Virus record (IMG/VR): IMGVR_UViG_3300009149_000014
Coordinates: 1-64,000 of that record
Reading direction: 5' to 3' (one strand)
Origin: a virus
Length of the DNA: 64,000 nt
The notes beneath the pieces are model-generated. The model saw nothing but the letters and a program-made list of their open reading frames with translations, searched no databases and was not told the origin of the DNA. This document shows positions 17,301-23,471 of this stretch, piece by piece. The position numbers and the translations under genes were made by a program. Position 1 is the stretch's first letter. Each line of letters starts with the position of its first letter.

Positions 17301-18461
17301 ACTCTTGGTGCAGATTTTGCAAATGATTATTGGTCAGTTTTAGAGACGTTTGGACGTTACGCTTTCAATCGTAGTCACGGTGTTGCATACGCCGCTATTA
17401 TTGCATATCGTTGCACATGGTTCAAGGCCCACTTTTTCCCCGAGTGGATCGCATCTGTTCTTAGTACCTGTGATCCGAAGAAAGCTCCACGTTATATTTC
17501 GATGGCTCGGGCTGAAGGATGGAGACCTACTGATATTACAAATATTGGTCGACCACCAGCGGAAGGTTATGAAAAATTCGATATTATCCCAGTAGATATC
17601 AACAACCTGAGCCCGAACTTTAGTGTGATTGGGAATGTTGTTTCTGTTGGTATGCTGTCGATTAAGGGTATCGGAGAATCAGATCGTGCCGTTGCAGAAA
17701 TGGACGCACATTTCGAATCGCTCGATGATTTTGTTGCGAAAACTAATGCTGGTAAGACTTTGGTCGAACGATTGATTCGGCTTGGTGCGTTTGAGAAAAT
17801 ACCAGGACATTCTAATAGTCGTGCATTGTGGTATTACTATTCATACACGCATAAGAAATTGAGCACGGCTGAACGTCGTGAATTATACCCAAAGCTATTG
17901 CAAGCTAGTGGTTGGACACCTGAAAAGATCGAGGACGAACGTGATCGGCAAGTTGATGCTTATCGCGAATTATATCCTAAGAAAAAAGAGCAGAATTATC
18001 CTAAAAAGGTGACTGAATGGATGCCTGCGGATAAGCATGATTTGTCCACATTCTGCGAAATGTTCGAAGATTATAAAATCGCCGAGATTATTACATTCGA
18101 AGACGAGTATCTTGGTTATCATTTGTCCAATCCATTGTTGATGTACGATACGAGAGCAAATAGAGATATTGACGGTTGTATTGAAGATTGTATGGTCAAT
18201 AAACCAGCATTTCTCGAATGTATTATCGTCGAGGTCAATCGTGGTGCGACACAAAAAGGTGACCCATATTGTCGTTTAAATGTTGCTGATGGAAGACAAA
18301 CCACAACAGTCTTCATTTGGAGCAACAATCTTGATCGCATTAATCCTGCTCTATTAAGAAAGGGTGTCGCGGTTATGATTCCAGTCGGTTATCAACCTAA
18401 ACGTAAATCTTTCACTATGCTCAAAGACAACGTAATCATCCCGTTGAATCGAAAAGACTAA
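14349..18461 (+). CDS. dnaE: DNA polymerase III alpha, C-terminal half (catalytic palm, fingers, OB fold), intein-containing
   Basis: 1370 aa from ATG 14349, overlapping the previous gene by 23 bases; 923 aa after excision of the intein. About 105 unrecognised residues precede the catalytic palm motif PDIDIDC (two metal-binding Asp). The third Asp lies in KWDILGLKTL. HAGALII, QFDTSLA, LNALGHPGPMQ, CYQEQLTALWQRLAG and AFNRSHGVAYAAI follow in the family order. A CxxC pair (CPKCGSE, near residue 220) is an unusual addition. VGMLSIKGIGE and the (HhH)2 region come next, then an OB fold (LECIIVEVNRGATQKG). No epsilon, clamp or clamp-loader gene is visible in the window. It acts with the N-half product as the phage replicase. 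Confidence 0.93.
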   Translation: MTTSLANKIETWAEFEELVRTSSSHLPQDYQKRIEFELYELNKQGLNGLWLEYIATDAKFDSNPNNLLIPWVLQMLTDMTDPMTLRTSPCLVSTSYDEVAAYVEEHGEPPHDFLKDSDVPDIDIDCLPAARDPIKDYAIRRYGDGDSLSDLQVCSVGTWQTYKFKMAIQDAATALGYMHRKEAEKLTSNLPEDLDNLKPGGFATCKGIITNDAGEHKECGHKHYKYQCPKCGSEITDAPTLERLLKENEELNKFAIQYPSVIAYAAKMVGRIRNMGMHAGALIIANSKLLGNIPLGKNKADGPWVSMWSEGSNQQLSKCGYIKWDILGLKTLEYIYDCCRMIRVNRGISFGIPQEIEGYGGCYELSGLDEVDPEADYCGKFYGPDGVEHEIRYNDSHTYKLINTQRTDTIFQFDTSLAKSILADASEGDGVSDPHQLTLLNALGHPGPMQSIPKILANRDDPSQSWKEELKSRSPIMYDILKTTYGHVCFHETTKITKSNGQECYITDIKAGDTVFSVDEDRNININEVECCGPTYFGDGLCITLSNGYKFIVTDNHDVPTYDGVLDACDLRVGDLLGVPKSLSVDVDKKFENCVDWLGDPEDAAYLIGFLVGDGSLSGSGVSICCGNDPNITNILEDFISKSFKPINIHKYWHCRSWYLQLSTGVKKEKNFDIRTFVDNMDWWQEAYSSYSGQDISEFIGKSAWWTYKRIRELGIDVTGSSKNPWKSKFIDTIDYLGLRCSVYHKRIPHQILSASRQIRQYFLAGLIESDGHLSENDESCYVSSINDDLLDDIRCLCTSLGIGTHFSEHHRIYIWDTKELESAINDKLLFKSFNKSLTSGSHSYYVSKYEFHRLFKDSGLSQRKFACVYGIARSHFRNNSSLISKNVADKIGVSTGDLNYVKVTRIDRVTGQYFWNLSVKNDHSVIANGVYLKQCYQEQLTALWQRLAGFSATEAQAARKDIAKKKIHKLPAIKEKWVRGATKTLGADFANDYWSVLETFGRYAFNRSHGVAYAAIIAYRCTWFKAHFFPEWIASVLSTCDPKKAPRYISMARAEGWRPTDITNIGRPPAEGYEKFDIIPVDINNLSPNFSVIGNVVSVGMLSIKGIGESDRAVAEMDAHFESLDDFVAKTNAGKTLVERLIRLGAFEKIPGHSNSRALWYYYSYTHKKLSTAERRELYPKLLQASGWTPEKIEDERDRQVDAYRELYPKKKEQNYPKKVTEWMPADKHDLSTFCEMFEDYKIAEIITFEDEYLGYHLSNPLLMYDTRANRDIDGCIEDCMVNKPAFLECIIVEVNRGATQKGDPYCRLNVADGRQTTTVFIWSNNLDRINPALLRKGVAVMIPVGYQPKRKSFTMLKDNVIIPLNRKD
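15813..17153 (+). mobile_element. intein in the DnaE C-half at the YQEQ motif (447 aa, LAGLIDADG type, Gln-terminated)
   Basis: It starts at Cys in TYGHV-CFHETTKITK and ends NGVYLKQ before Cys +1, restoring TYGHV-CYQEQ. The host site matches the conserved polymerase YQEQ motif. Block B is FIVTDNHDV. The endonuclease motifs are YLIGFLVGDG and FLAGLIESDG, both with the acidic residue. An extra roughly 60-residue stretch before block F contains a helix-turn-helix-like segment (SQRKFACVYGIARSHFR). Block G is atypical: the usual penultimate His is Lys and the terminal Asn is Gln. Gln-terminated inteins exist, but the combination deserves a splicing test. Confidence 0.92.
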
Positions 18462-18919
18462 TGGCTCAACTTGAATCAAGAGACGGTGTTCGTTGTGATC
18501 TTTGTCACATGGTTCTTAAAACCAAATTCCAATATTACAGTTGTGATCTTAATCCTGTTCAAGTATTTCGCGGGATGGCTCCATCTACTTTGAAAGCGAA
18601 CCGGTCGAATCGGTTGCTATCTTTGGACTTATGTGGCAATTGCTATAACAAGTTCGCCAGTCGTATTATTGATGCTAATGCGAAATTACAATCTCACAAA
18701 CGACGCGGCAAAGCCGATTGCGAACTAACTGGTCAGCCAATTCCAGATGGCCCAGCTATTTTAGTATTTATCACCTTGATTGATGTTAATCTTGAGACGA
18801 AAAATGTAACGACCGATGCCAACCATCTGTCTTTTTTGATCTGCACTGATTTAAAATCTGAATTCGAGCCCAAGCCTTTACCGCCTTCTGCGGGCTCGTG
18901 GGAGACAAGCACAAAATGA
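18461..18919 (+). CDS. small zinc-binding phage protein (152 aa)
   Basis: Begins in TAATG with the polymerase stop. Four Cys (CDLC near residue 12, CGNC near 58) fit one split zinc-binding site, and a further CELTGQPIPDG follows. The N-terminal half is basic (KANRSNR, SHKRRGK), which suggests nucleic-acid contact. I do not recognise the family. It is part of the same dense operon as the polymerase and the following zinc protein. Confidence 0.6.
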   Translation: MAQLESRDGVRCDLCHMVLKTKFQYYSCDLNPVQVFRGMAPSTLKANRSNRLLSLDLCGNCYNKFASRIIDANAKLQSHKRRGKADCELTGQPIPDGPAILVFITLIDVNLETKNVTTDANHLSFLICTDLKSEFEPKPLPPSAGSWETSTK

Positions 18920-19503
18920 GCAATCCATTCGCAATGGTTTCTGGGGTTATCAAGGGAAACTTTGTGACTCTACGCCCTGTTCAATTTAATGATGACGATT
19001 ATGATAAAGAATATCGTCGTTCTAATGGCGAATTTATCCGTCCCACGATGGGAATGACTACATGTCCCATGTGTAGTGGATTAATCGAACAACACATACC
19101 TAGCGATGCTGACCTTACTAAACCAATTTCGGTATACTGCGACTCTTGTGAACCCTATATTCTAATTGCCCCGCCTCCGACATATCCTTTCCGTGATCCG
19201 ATCTCTTCCGAGACGTTGACTTTATTTCAAGTCAATCCTACAGCATTAAGCAATCTTGATGCCATGTTTTCTGATGATGGGGTCAAATCAGATGAACCAA
19301 TCGAAAACAGTATGGTCGAACGGAGAAGTGGGGGCCTTGGCCAATTTATTCGAAAACGACATCAATGGAAGAAGTTGACGCAGAAGATCGACACTGAATT
19401 GGGTCGAATGCTAGATACATCTGGTTCTGGCGGTGACGTATTCGATATAATGGGCGAATTGATGGACAATACGCCTACCCAATCAGAAGATTTTGATCAA
19501 TGA
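18916..19503 (+). CDS. hypothetical zinc-site protein (195 aa)
   Basis: ATG 18916 is chosen because it overlaps the previous stop in ATGA; an in-frame ATG six codons upstream is less consistent with this operon's pattern. Residues 45-75 contain CPMCSG and later CDSC, a likely zinc ribbon. A basic stretch (RKRHQWKKLTQK) precedes an acidic C-terminus. The family and function are unknown. Confidence 0.6.
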   Translation: MSNPFAMVSGVIKGNFVTLRPVQFNDDDYDKEYRRSNGEFIRPTMGMTTCPMCSGLIEQHIPSDADLTKPISVYCDSCEPYILIAPPPTYPFRDPISSETLTLFQVNPTALSNLDAMFSDDGVKSDEPIENSMVERRSGGLGQFIRKRHQWKKLTQKIDTELGRMLDTSGSGGDVFDIMGELMDNTPTQSEDFDQ

Positions 19504-20429
19504 ACATAATTCTTGGTTCTGGCTTAAATGCCTTTCTTGCCCGACACATTTTAGGTTCTGATTATAAAATTATCAGTGCCGGACCTAGCAGATTTTATGG
19601 AGTTAATCCGGCTTCAGCCGATAACTTCATCTTAGCAAGCCCGCTTCTGCGACCTCTAGAGAATCAACTAAAAGCTTTGAATATTGATACGACCAAGTAT
19701 AATTATAAATGTTGTTGGTCGGTGCAAGGTGAATTGGTCGATGGTTTTGACAAAGAACATTGTTCGTTCTGGCTTGCTAAAATCTTTGGATTTAAGACGC
19801 CTGCTCATTTAGAACTTGTTTATCGTCATCGTATGCAATTCGATGTTTATGGGACGAGAGTCAATCAACTTTATACTGCTCTTTATGATCGGTATTATCC
19901 GGAACTTCTCGCATCTCGTAACATTTCTAATATTGAATCGATCCGCCCTCACGAAATCCGCTTCAAAAATGGTGAGATTTTAGAATATGATCGATGTATT
20001 TCAACGATTCCATTGGATGATCTTTGTGGATTGTTGAATTATCAATTACCGCTTGATTCTGTCGATGTGAGTGTGGTGCTTGTAGAGACCACTCATTTGG
20101 ATTTCGAAGGTCGAAACCAGATGTTTATTGTAGATCCGCAAATCCAATTTTTCAAATCTGTTCAAGTCAAAGAAAATCAATATGTCTTTTTCTTTCTTGA
20201 TCGCATCGATAGTCCTGGTCTCTATTTGTCTCCCTATATTGCTGATTTTGATCTCATTTCTGGTTTCTATTACCCGAAATGTTTACCAGCTGGTGCAATT
20301 TGTGAAACCAATTGGTTACATCCTTATGGTATCATCCCATTAGGAATGGCAGCTCAATGGGACGCTGCTATGGATGTGTCCAGCTCTTTACACAGACTTT
20401 TGAAAATTGCGGAAGGTGAAATTGTATGA
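19500..20429 (+). CDS. FAD/NAD-binding oxidoreductase-like protein (amine oxidase / UDP-galactopyranose mutase type)
   Basis: 309 aa starting in ATGA overlap. The N-terminus IILGSGLNAFLARHIL is a dinucleotide-binding beta-alpha-beta loop. A central YDRCISTIPLDDL is the motif seen in UDP-galactopyranose mutases and protoporphyrinogen-oxidase-like flavoproteins, where VISTIP lies near the flavin. The C-terminal PYGIIPLGMAAQWDA resembles the region that closes the FAD site in these enzymes. It is shorter than classical mutases (about 370-390 aa). It precedes the KdsB-like gene by an ATGA overlap, so the pair probably works in making or rearranging an activated sugar. The exact reaction cannot be assigned. 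Confidence 0.55.
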   Translation: MNIILGSGLNAFLARHILGSDYKIISAGPSRFYGVNPASADNFILASPLLRPLENQLKALNIDTTKYNYKCCWSVQGELVDGFDKEHCSFWLAKIFGFKTPAHLELVYRHRMQFDVYGTRVNQLYTALYDRYYPELLASRNISNIESIRPHEIRFKNGEILEYDRCISTIPLDDLCGLLNYQLPLDSVDVSVVLVETTHLDFEGRNQMFIVDPQIQFFKSVQVKENQYVFFFLDRIDSPGLYLSPYIADFDLISGFYYPKCLPAGAICETNWLHPYGIIPLGMAAQWDAAMDVSSSLHRLLKIAEGEIV

Positions 20430-21142
20430 TTGCTTACATACCAGCTAGATTGGGATCAGTCCGTTTCCCACGTAAGGTACTCACCACAATCAACAATGAG
20501 TCTTTGATCAATATTGTTGTAAGGAATGCGGCTCGTTGTGATTATGTTAGCGAAGTCATTATTTTGACTGATAATCAAGAGATCGCGGATGAAGTCGCTA
20601 AAGTCGATTATACTAAAGTATCATGTGTGACTAATACTAGCGGTAAATGTGGTACTGATCGAGTCTTTAATTACCGCGAACGCTATAGCGAGTCTTCACC
20701 TTTTGTGGTGATTCAAGCTGATTGTCCAGATCTAACTTCGCTTCATCTAAATCATTTCTTGGCATCTATAATATGTGATCCGGCTGAAATGATTCACACA
20801 TTAGTTTGTCCTATGGGTAGTCTTCAAGCCCAGTGTGCTCAAAACGTCAAAGCTGTTTTCGATCATACTAAAAGAGTATTGTATTTTAGTCGTTTACCGA
20901 TTCCTTTTACCGGGCCTTATCATAAGCATATTGGGGTTTATGTTTTTACTAAGCCTGTGATTGATCGGTATATGCATTTGATTACCAAGAGCGTTGATCA
21001 CATGGCTAAGGCTGAAGATCTTGAGCAGCTTAATTGGATGATGCAGGGTGTCGACATGAAGGTGACTGTCCTTGATTCATATCTTCGAAGTATCGACACC
21101 CCTGCAGATTACATGCAATTTTCGTCAGCTACTAAGTTGTAA
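20426..21142 (+). CDS. kdsB: CMP-Kdo synthetase-like cytidylyltransferase (KdsB family)
   Basis: 238 aa, close to the roughly 245-250 aa of bacterial KdsB. Motifs are IPARLGSVRFPRKVL at 5-19 (nucleotide-binding loop), VVIQADCPDL (the Asp that binds metal), YFSRLPIPF, HIGVYVF, and SIDTPADYM near the C-terminus. KdsB activates 3-deoxy-sugars as CMP derivatives for outer-membrane glycans. Phage copies may activate Kdo-like or related sugars for glycan remodelling. It is coupled to the flavoenzyme-like gene upstream, and its 3' end overlaps the convergent gene by 11 bases. The family is clear; the sugar substrate is inferred. Confidence 0.85.
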   Translation: MIAYIPARLGSVRFPRKVLTTINNESLINIVVRNAARCDYVSEVIILTDNQEIADEVAKVDYTKVSCVTNTSGKCGTDRVFNYRERYSESSPFVVIQADCPDLTSLHLNHFLASIICDPAEMIHTLVCPMGSLQAQCAQNVKAVFDHTKRVLYFSRLPIPFTGPYHKHIGVYVFTKPVIDRYMHLITKSVDHMAKAEDLEQLNWMMQGVDMKVTVLDSYLRSIDTPADYMQFSSATKL

Positions 21143-21527
21143 TTTCGGCTTTGACGATCATGTATTTGTCTTTGGTCGTTTTGAGTTCATACCCGACCAA
21201 GTTGCTTGCCACCATAGCCTTGAGCTTTAAGGTTACCCCGGATGAGCTTTTTGCTGCTCCGATCTTGATCATTGTGGCTAATACTTCTTCTTTTGTGAGA
21301 CCGACCTCACCTTGTGCATGTAGGTGAGTAAATAGATTGTCGATTTCCTGAGTCTTTTGACGTGTTTTTTCCTGCAGTGAGTTTTTGGCCTTATCGACCA
21401 ATTTTTTCTCATGAATTACTTGTTCGATTCGCTGTTTGGTTTCTGCAGACTGTTTACCAAGATGTCTCTTGATGTATTCTTCAGGAGGCGTGGCCAAATC
21501 GATTTTTACAATTATCGCGTCTGACAT
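21132..21527 (-). CDS. hypothetical helical protein (131 aa)
   Basis: 131 aa on the minus strand. The central part (about residues 30-75) is highly charged and predicted helical or coiled coil (KKLVDKAKNSLQEKTRQK). The C-terminal part (LTKEEVLATMIKIGAAKSSSGVTLKLKAMV) resembles a winged-helix-like DNA-binding segment. Its start is 11 bases from the divergent start at 21539, so the two share a very short regulatory interval, containing the palindrome ATGGTGTACCAT. The function is unknown, and a regulator role is only a possibility. Confidence 0.5.
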   Translation of the reverse strand: MSDAIIVKIDLATPPEEYIKRHLGKQSAETKQRIEQVIHEKKLVDKAKNSLQEKTRQKTQEIDNLFTHLHAQGEVGLTKEEVLATMIKIGAAKSSSGVTLKLKAMVASNLVGYELKTTKDKYMIVKAEITT

Positions 21528-21538
21528 GGTGTACCATT

Positions 21539-22288
21539 ATGGCTAAAAAGTGTTTGTTCAGTAAAACAACCGAAAATGTGAATACTTCGGTTATTGTTAA
21601 TTGTGGTCTTGGTCCGGTGACTGTCCATGTCAGCGATAATGAGTTGACTAGAACATTGGTGGAAGTGACGCAGGCTGTTGAAACTTTGGTCGAACAAGCT
21701 CAAAGCTTGGCTGAGACATTTGGTTTTGACTTAGAAGAAGCGATTACTAAGGGTGGGATGATGTCGTTGGGGGCTCCGACCCCTGTTGCGTCTACACCTG
21801 TTCCTGTGGTTTCCCGTCCTTCCGGTGGTGTTCCGCAAATGACGATGCAGCCAATACCCAGCAAAACCCCAGAATTTCAGGAAAGCGAAGAGGAAGCCTC
21901 GGGAGTGGCTTCCATCGCCACACCCTCTGCTTCGAATGCCCGTCCTATTCAAGAATCTGTGGCAGTGGCTCCGGGGGAGAAGCTTGAAAAGAAATCATTG
22001 ATTCAAACTCCGCATGGTCGCCAATTGGTTCTTCCGGAAAGAATTATCGATGAGACGGGTGAAACTACCGTTGTTATCGATACCGAAAGTGAGAAGAATT
22101 TCAATCAGCAGTGGGAAAGACAGAAGGCCGATAAGTCTGGTGGACCTTCTTACAAGGATTCTTATGGAGTTGAATTTCGTCCGTGTAAGCTTTGTGTTGA
22201 TCCGAAGACTAAGACACCTACTGGGCGGGTTAATGGTCAACCCTGCCCGAAGTGTAAAGGTGCCGCTGAAGTGATGGTTAGACGTTAA
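21539..22288 (+). CDS. hypothetical protein with C-terminal DnaJ-like zinc ribbon (249 aa)
   Basis: Residues 1-75 form a compact domain with an acidic helix. Residues 80-150 are Pro/Ser/Thr/Glu-rich and disordered. The C-terminus has CKLC...CPKCKG, a zinc ribbon of the DnaJ cysteine-repeat kind. The linker-plus-ribbon layout suggests a protein-protein or nucleic-acid adaptor. No family is recognised. It ends 4 bases into the convergent gene at 22285. Confidence 0.55.
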   Translation: MAKKCLFSKTTENVNTSVIVNCGLGPVTVHVSDNELTRTLVEVTQAVETLVEQAQSLAETFGFDLEEAITKGGMMSLGAPTPVASTPVPVVSRPSGGVPQMTMQPIPSKTPEFQESEEEASGVASIATPSASNARPIQESVAVAPGEKLEKKSLIQTPHGRQLVLPERIIDETGETTVVIDTESEKNFNQQWERQKADKSGGPSYKDSYGVEFRPCKLCVDPKTKTPTGRVNGQPCPKCKGAAEVMVRR

Positions 22289-23178
22289 TAGTCTTCACGC
22301 ATCGATCGGCGTTTATGATCGTAGTAGTCTTGTTCGTCTGATTGATGTTTTTCGTAGAGATATTCACCAATTTCTTCGTCAAAGTGGCCACTTTCGATTT
22401 TGTCTGCTAGATCTCTTCTGACGAATTCCTGAATTTCCGGAGTAATTGTTACTCCGTCTGATTCGATGTTCGTTATCTTGAAATCTTGCATTTCTATTTC
22501 ACCACCTTCTTCTGGTGAGTCATAAGTAGCTCTGACGAGTTCGTAAGCTACAAATGTTAGCCGTGCTTCGACATAGATATCACCTTGTGGTAATTCTATA
22601 TCGTATCTTACATCGTAGGTGCCTTTGTGTCCACGACCCTCTTGGACCACCGATTCCATTACTGGCGGTTGTCTTTTTGGTGTGCCACCGCGATTAATTG
22701 GTAAATCGCTTTCTAGGTTGGCTTTTGGTTGTTTTAATTCGTTTTTGGTGATTAATTCGCCGTTGTCAGGCTGTTCTGGTTTGCTGACTTCTTCGATTTC
22801 ATCCCATTTTGGGTGAATTCCGCCATCTTTTTCTTGCTTTGAACCGAATTCTTTGAACACTTTGTCTAAGACAGAATCTACTGCATCGAGGGCGTCTTCG
22901 ATTTCTGGTTTGGCCATTCCACGTGCAGTCATCTCTTTCTTAAAAGTAGTAGAGAAGGCCGGGTCATCAAGGTACATGTTGTGATGGGTTTTAGTGAAAG
23001 CTGTTACGATTGCGTCGTGGTGAGGGAATTTTGCGGCTTTCAGACGGTACGCATCTTCTATATAACTACGAATGTGCTCAGACCCAAGGGCTAGGCGTTG
23101 CTCATCCTTCCTATCATGTGTATCGAGCCCTAGATAAGAACGAATTTCTTCAACAATTGATCGGTCTTGGCTGTTCAT
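22285..23178 (-). CDS. hypothetical acidic protein (297 aa)
   Basis: 297 aa. The N-terminal half is helical and the middle (about 115-170) is charged and Pro-rich. The C-terminal domain starts with a beta-rich YDVRYDIELPQGDIYVEARLT and ends in a very acidic, Tyr-rich helix. No known motif. It stands alone on the minus strand between plus-strand genes, with 41 bases to the divergent small gene at 23220. The function is unknown. Confidence 0.55.
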   Translation of the reverse strand: MNSQDRSIVEEIRSYLGLDTHDRKDEQRLALGSEHIRSYIEDAYRLKAAKFPHHDAIVTAFTKTHHNMYLDDPAFSTTFKKEMTARGMAKPEIEDALDAVDSVLDKVFKEFGSKQEKDGGIHPKWDEIEEVSKPEQPDNGELITKNELKQPKANLESDLPINRGGTPKRQPPVMESVVQEGRGHKGTYDVRYDIELPQGDIYVEARLTFVAYELVRATYDSPEEGGEIEMQDFKITNIESDGVTITPEIQEFVRRDLADKIESGHFDEEIGEYLYEKHQSDEQDYYDHKRRSMREDY

Positions 23179-23219
23179 GTTATGGTTTCCAATACTTTTG
23201 GTGCAAGATTATTTTTGAA

Positions 23220-23471
23220 ATGAAGAATATCCGTGCTTTCGACATTGTAATAATAACCAATCCCGCTGGTGTTCTTGGCCAAAAGGGAGGTTTCGACTCT
23301 AGTGGTAGATGGTCTGTAGTATCTAGCCACGACGAGTTTATTGTTTTATCACGTGGAGCACGTATCCTACGTGTTAAACCTGATGCTGTTGAAGTTTTTG
23401 GCCATTTCACTATGGATGTGAAAATGGATACCGGTATTGACTCTGATATAGGGGATGAAGTTGGTGGCTAA
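23220..23471 (+). CDS. small hypothetical protein upstream of recA (83 aa)
   Basis: The frame is open further upstream, but that part lies antisense to the 297-aa gene. ATG 23220 follows the intergenic gap and gives an 83-residue protein beginning MKNIRAFDIVIITN. It looks beta-rich, and the last residues overlap the recA start by 17 bases, implying translational coupling to RecA. No family recognised. Confidence 0.5.
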   Translation: MKNIRAFDIVIITNPAGVLGQKGGFDSSGRWSVVSSHDEFIVLSRGARILRVKPDAVEVFGHFTMDVKMDTGIDSDIGDEVGG

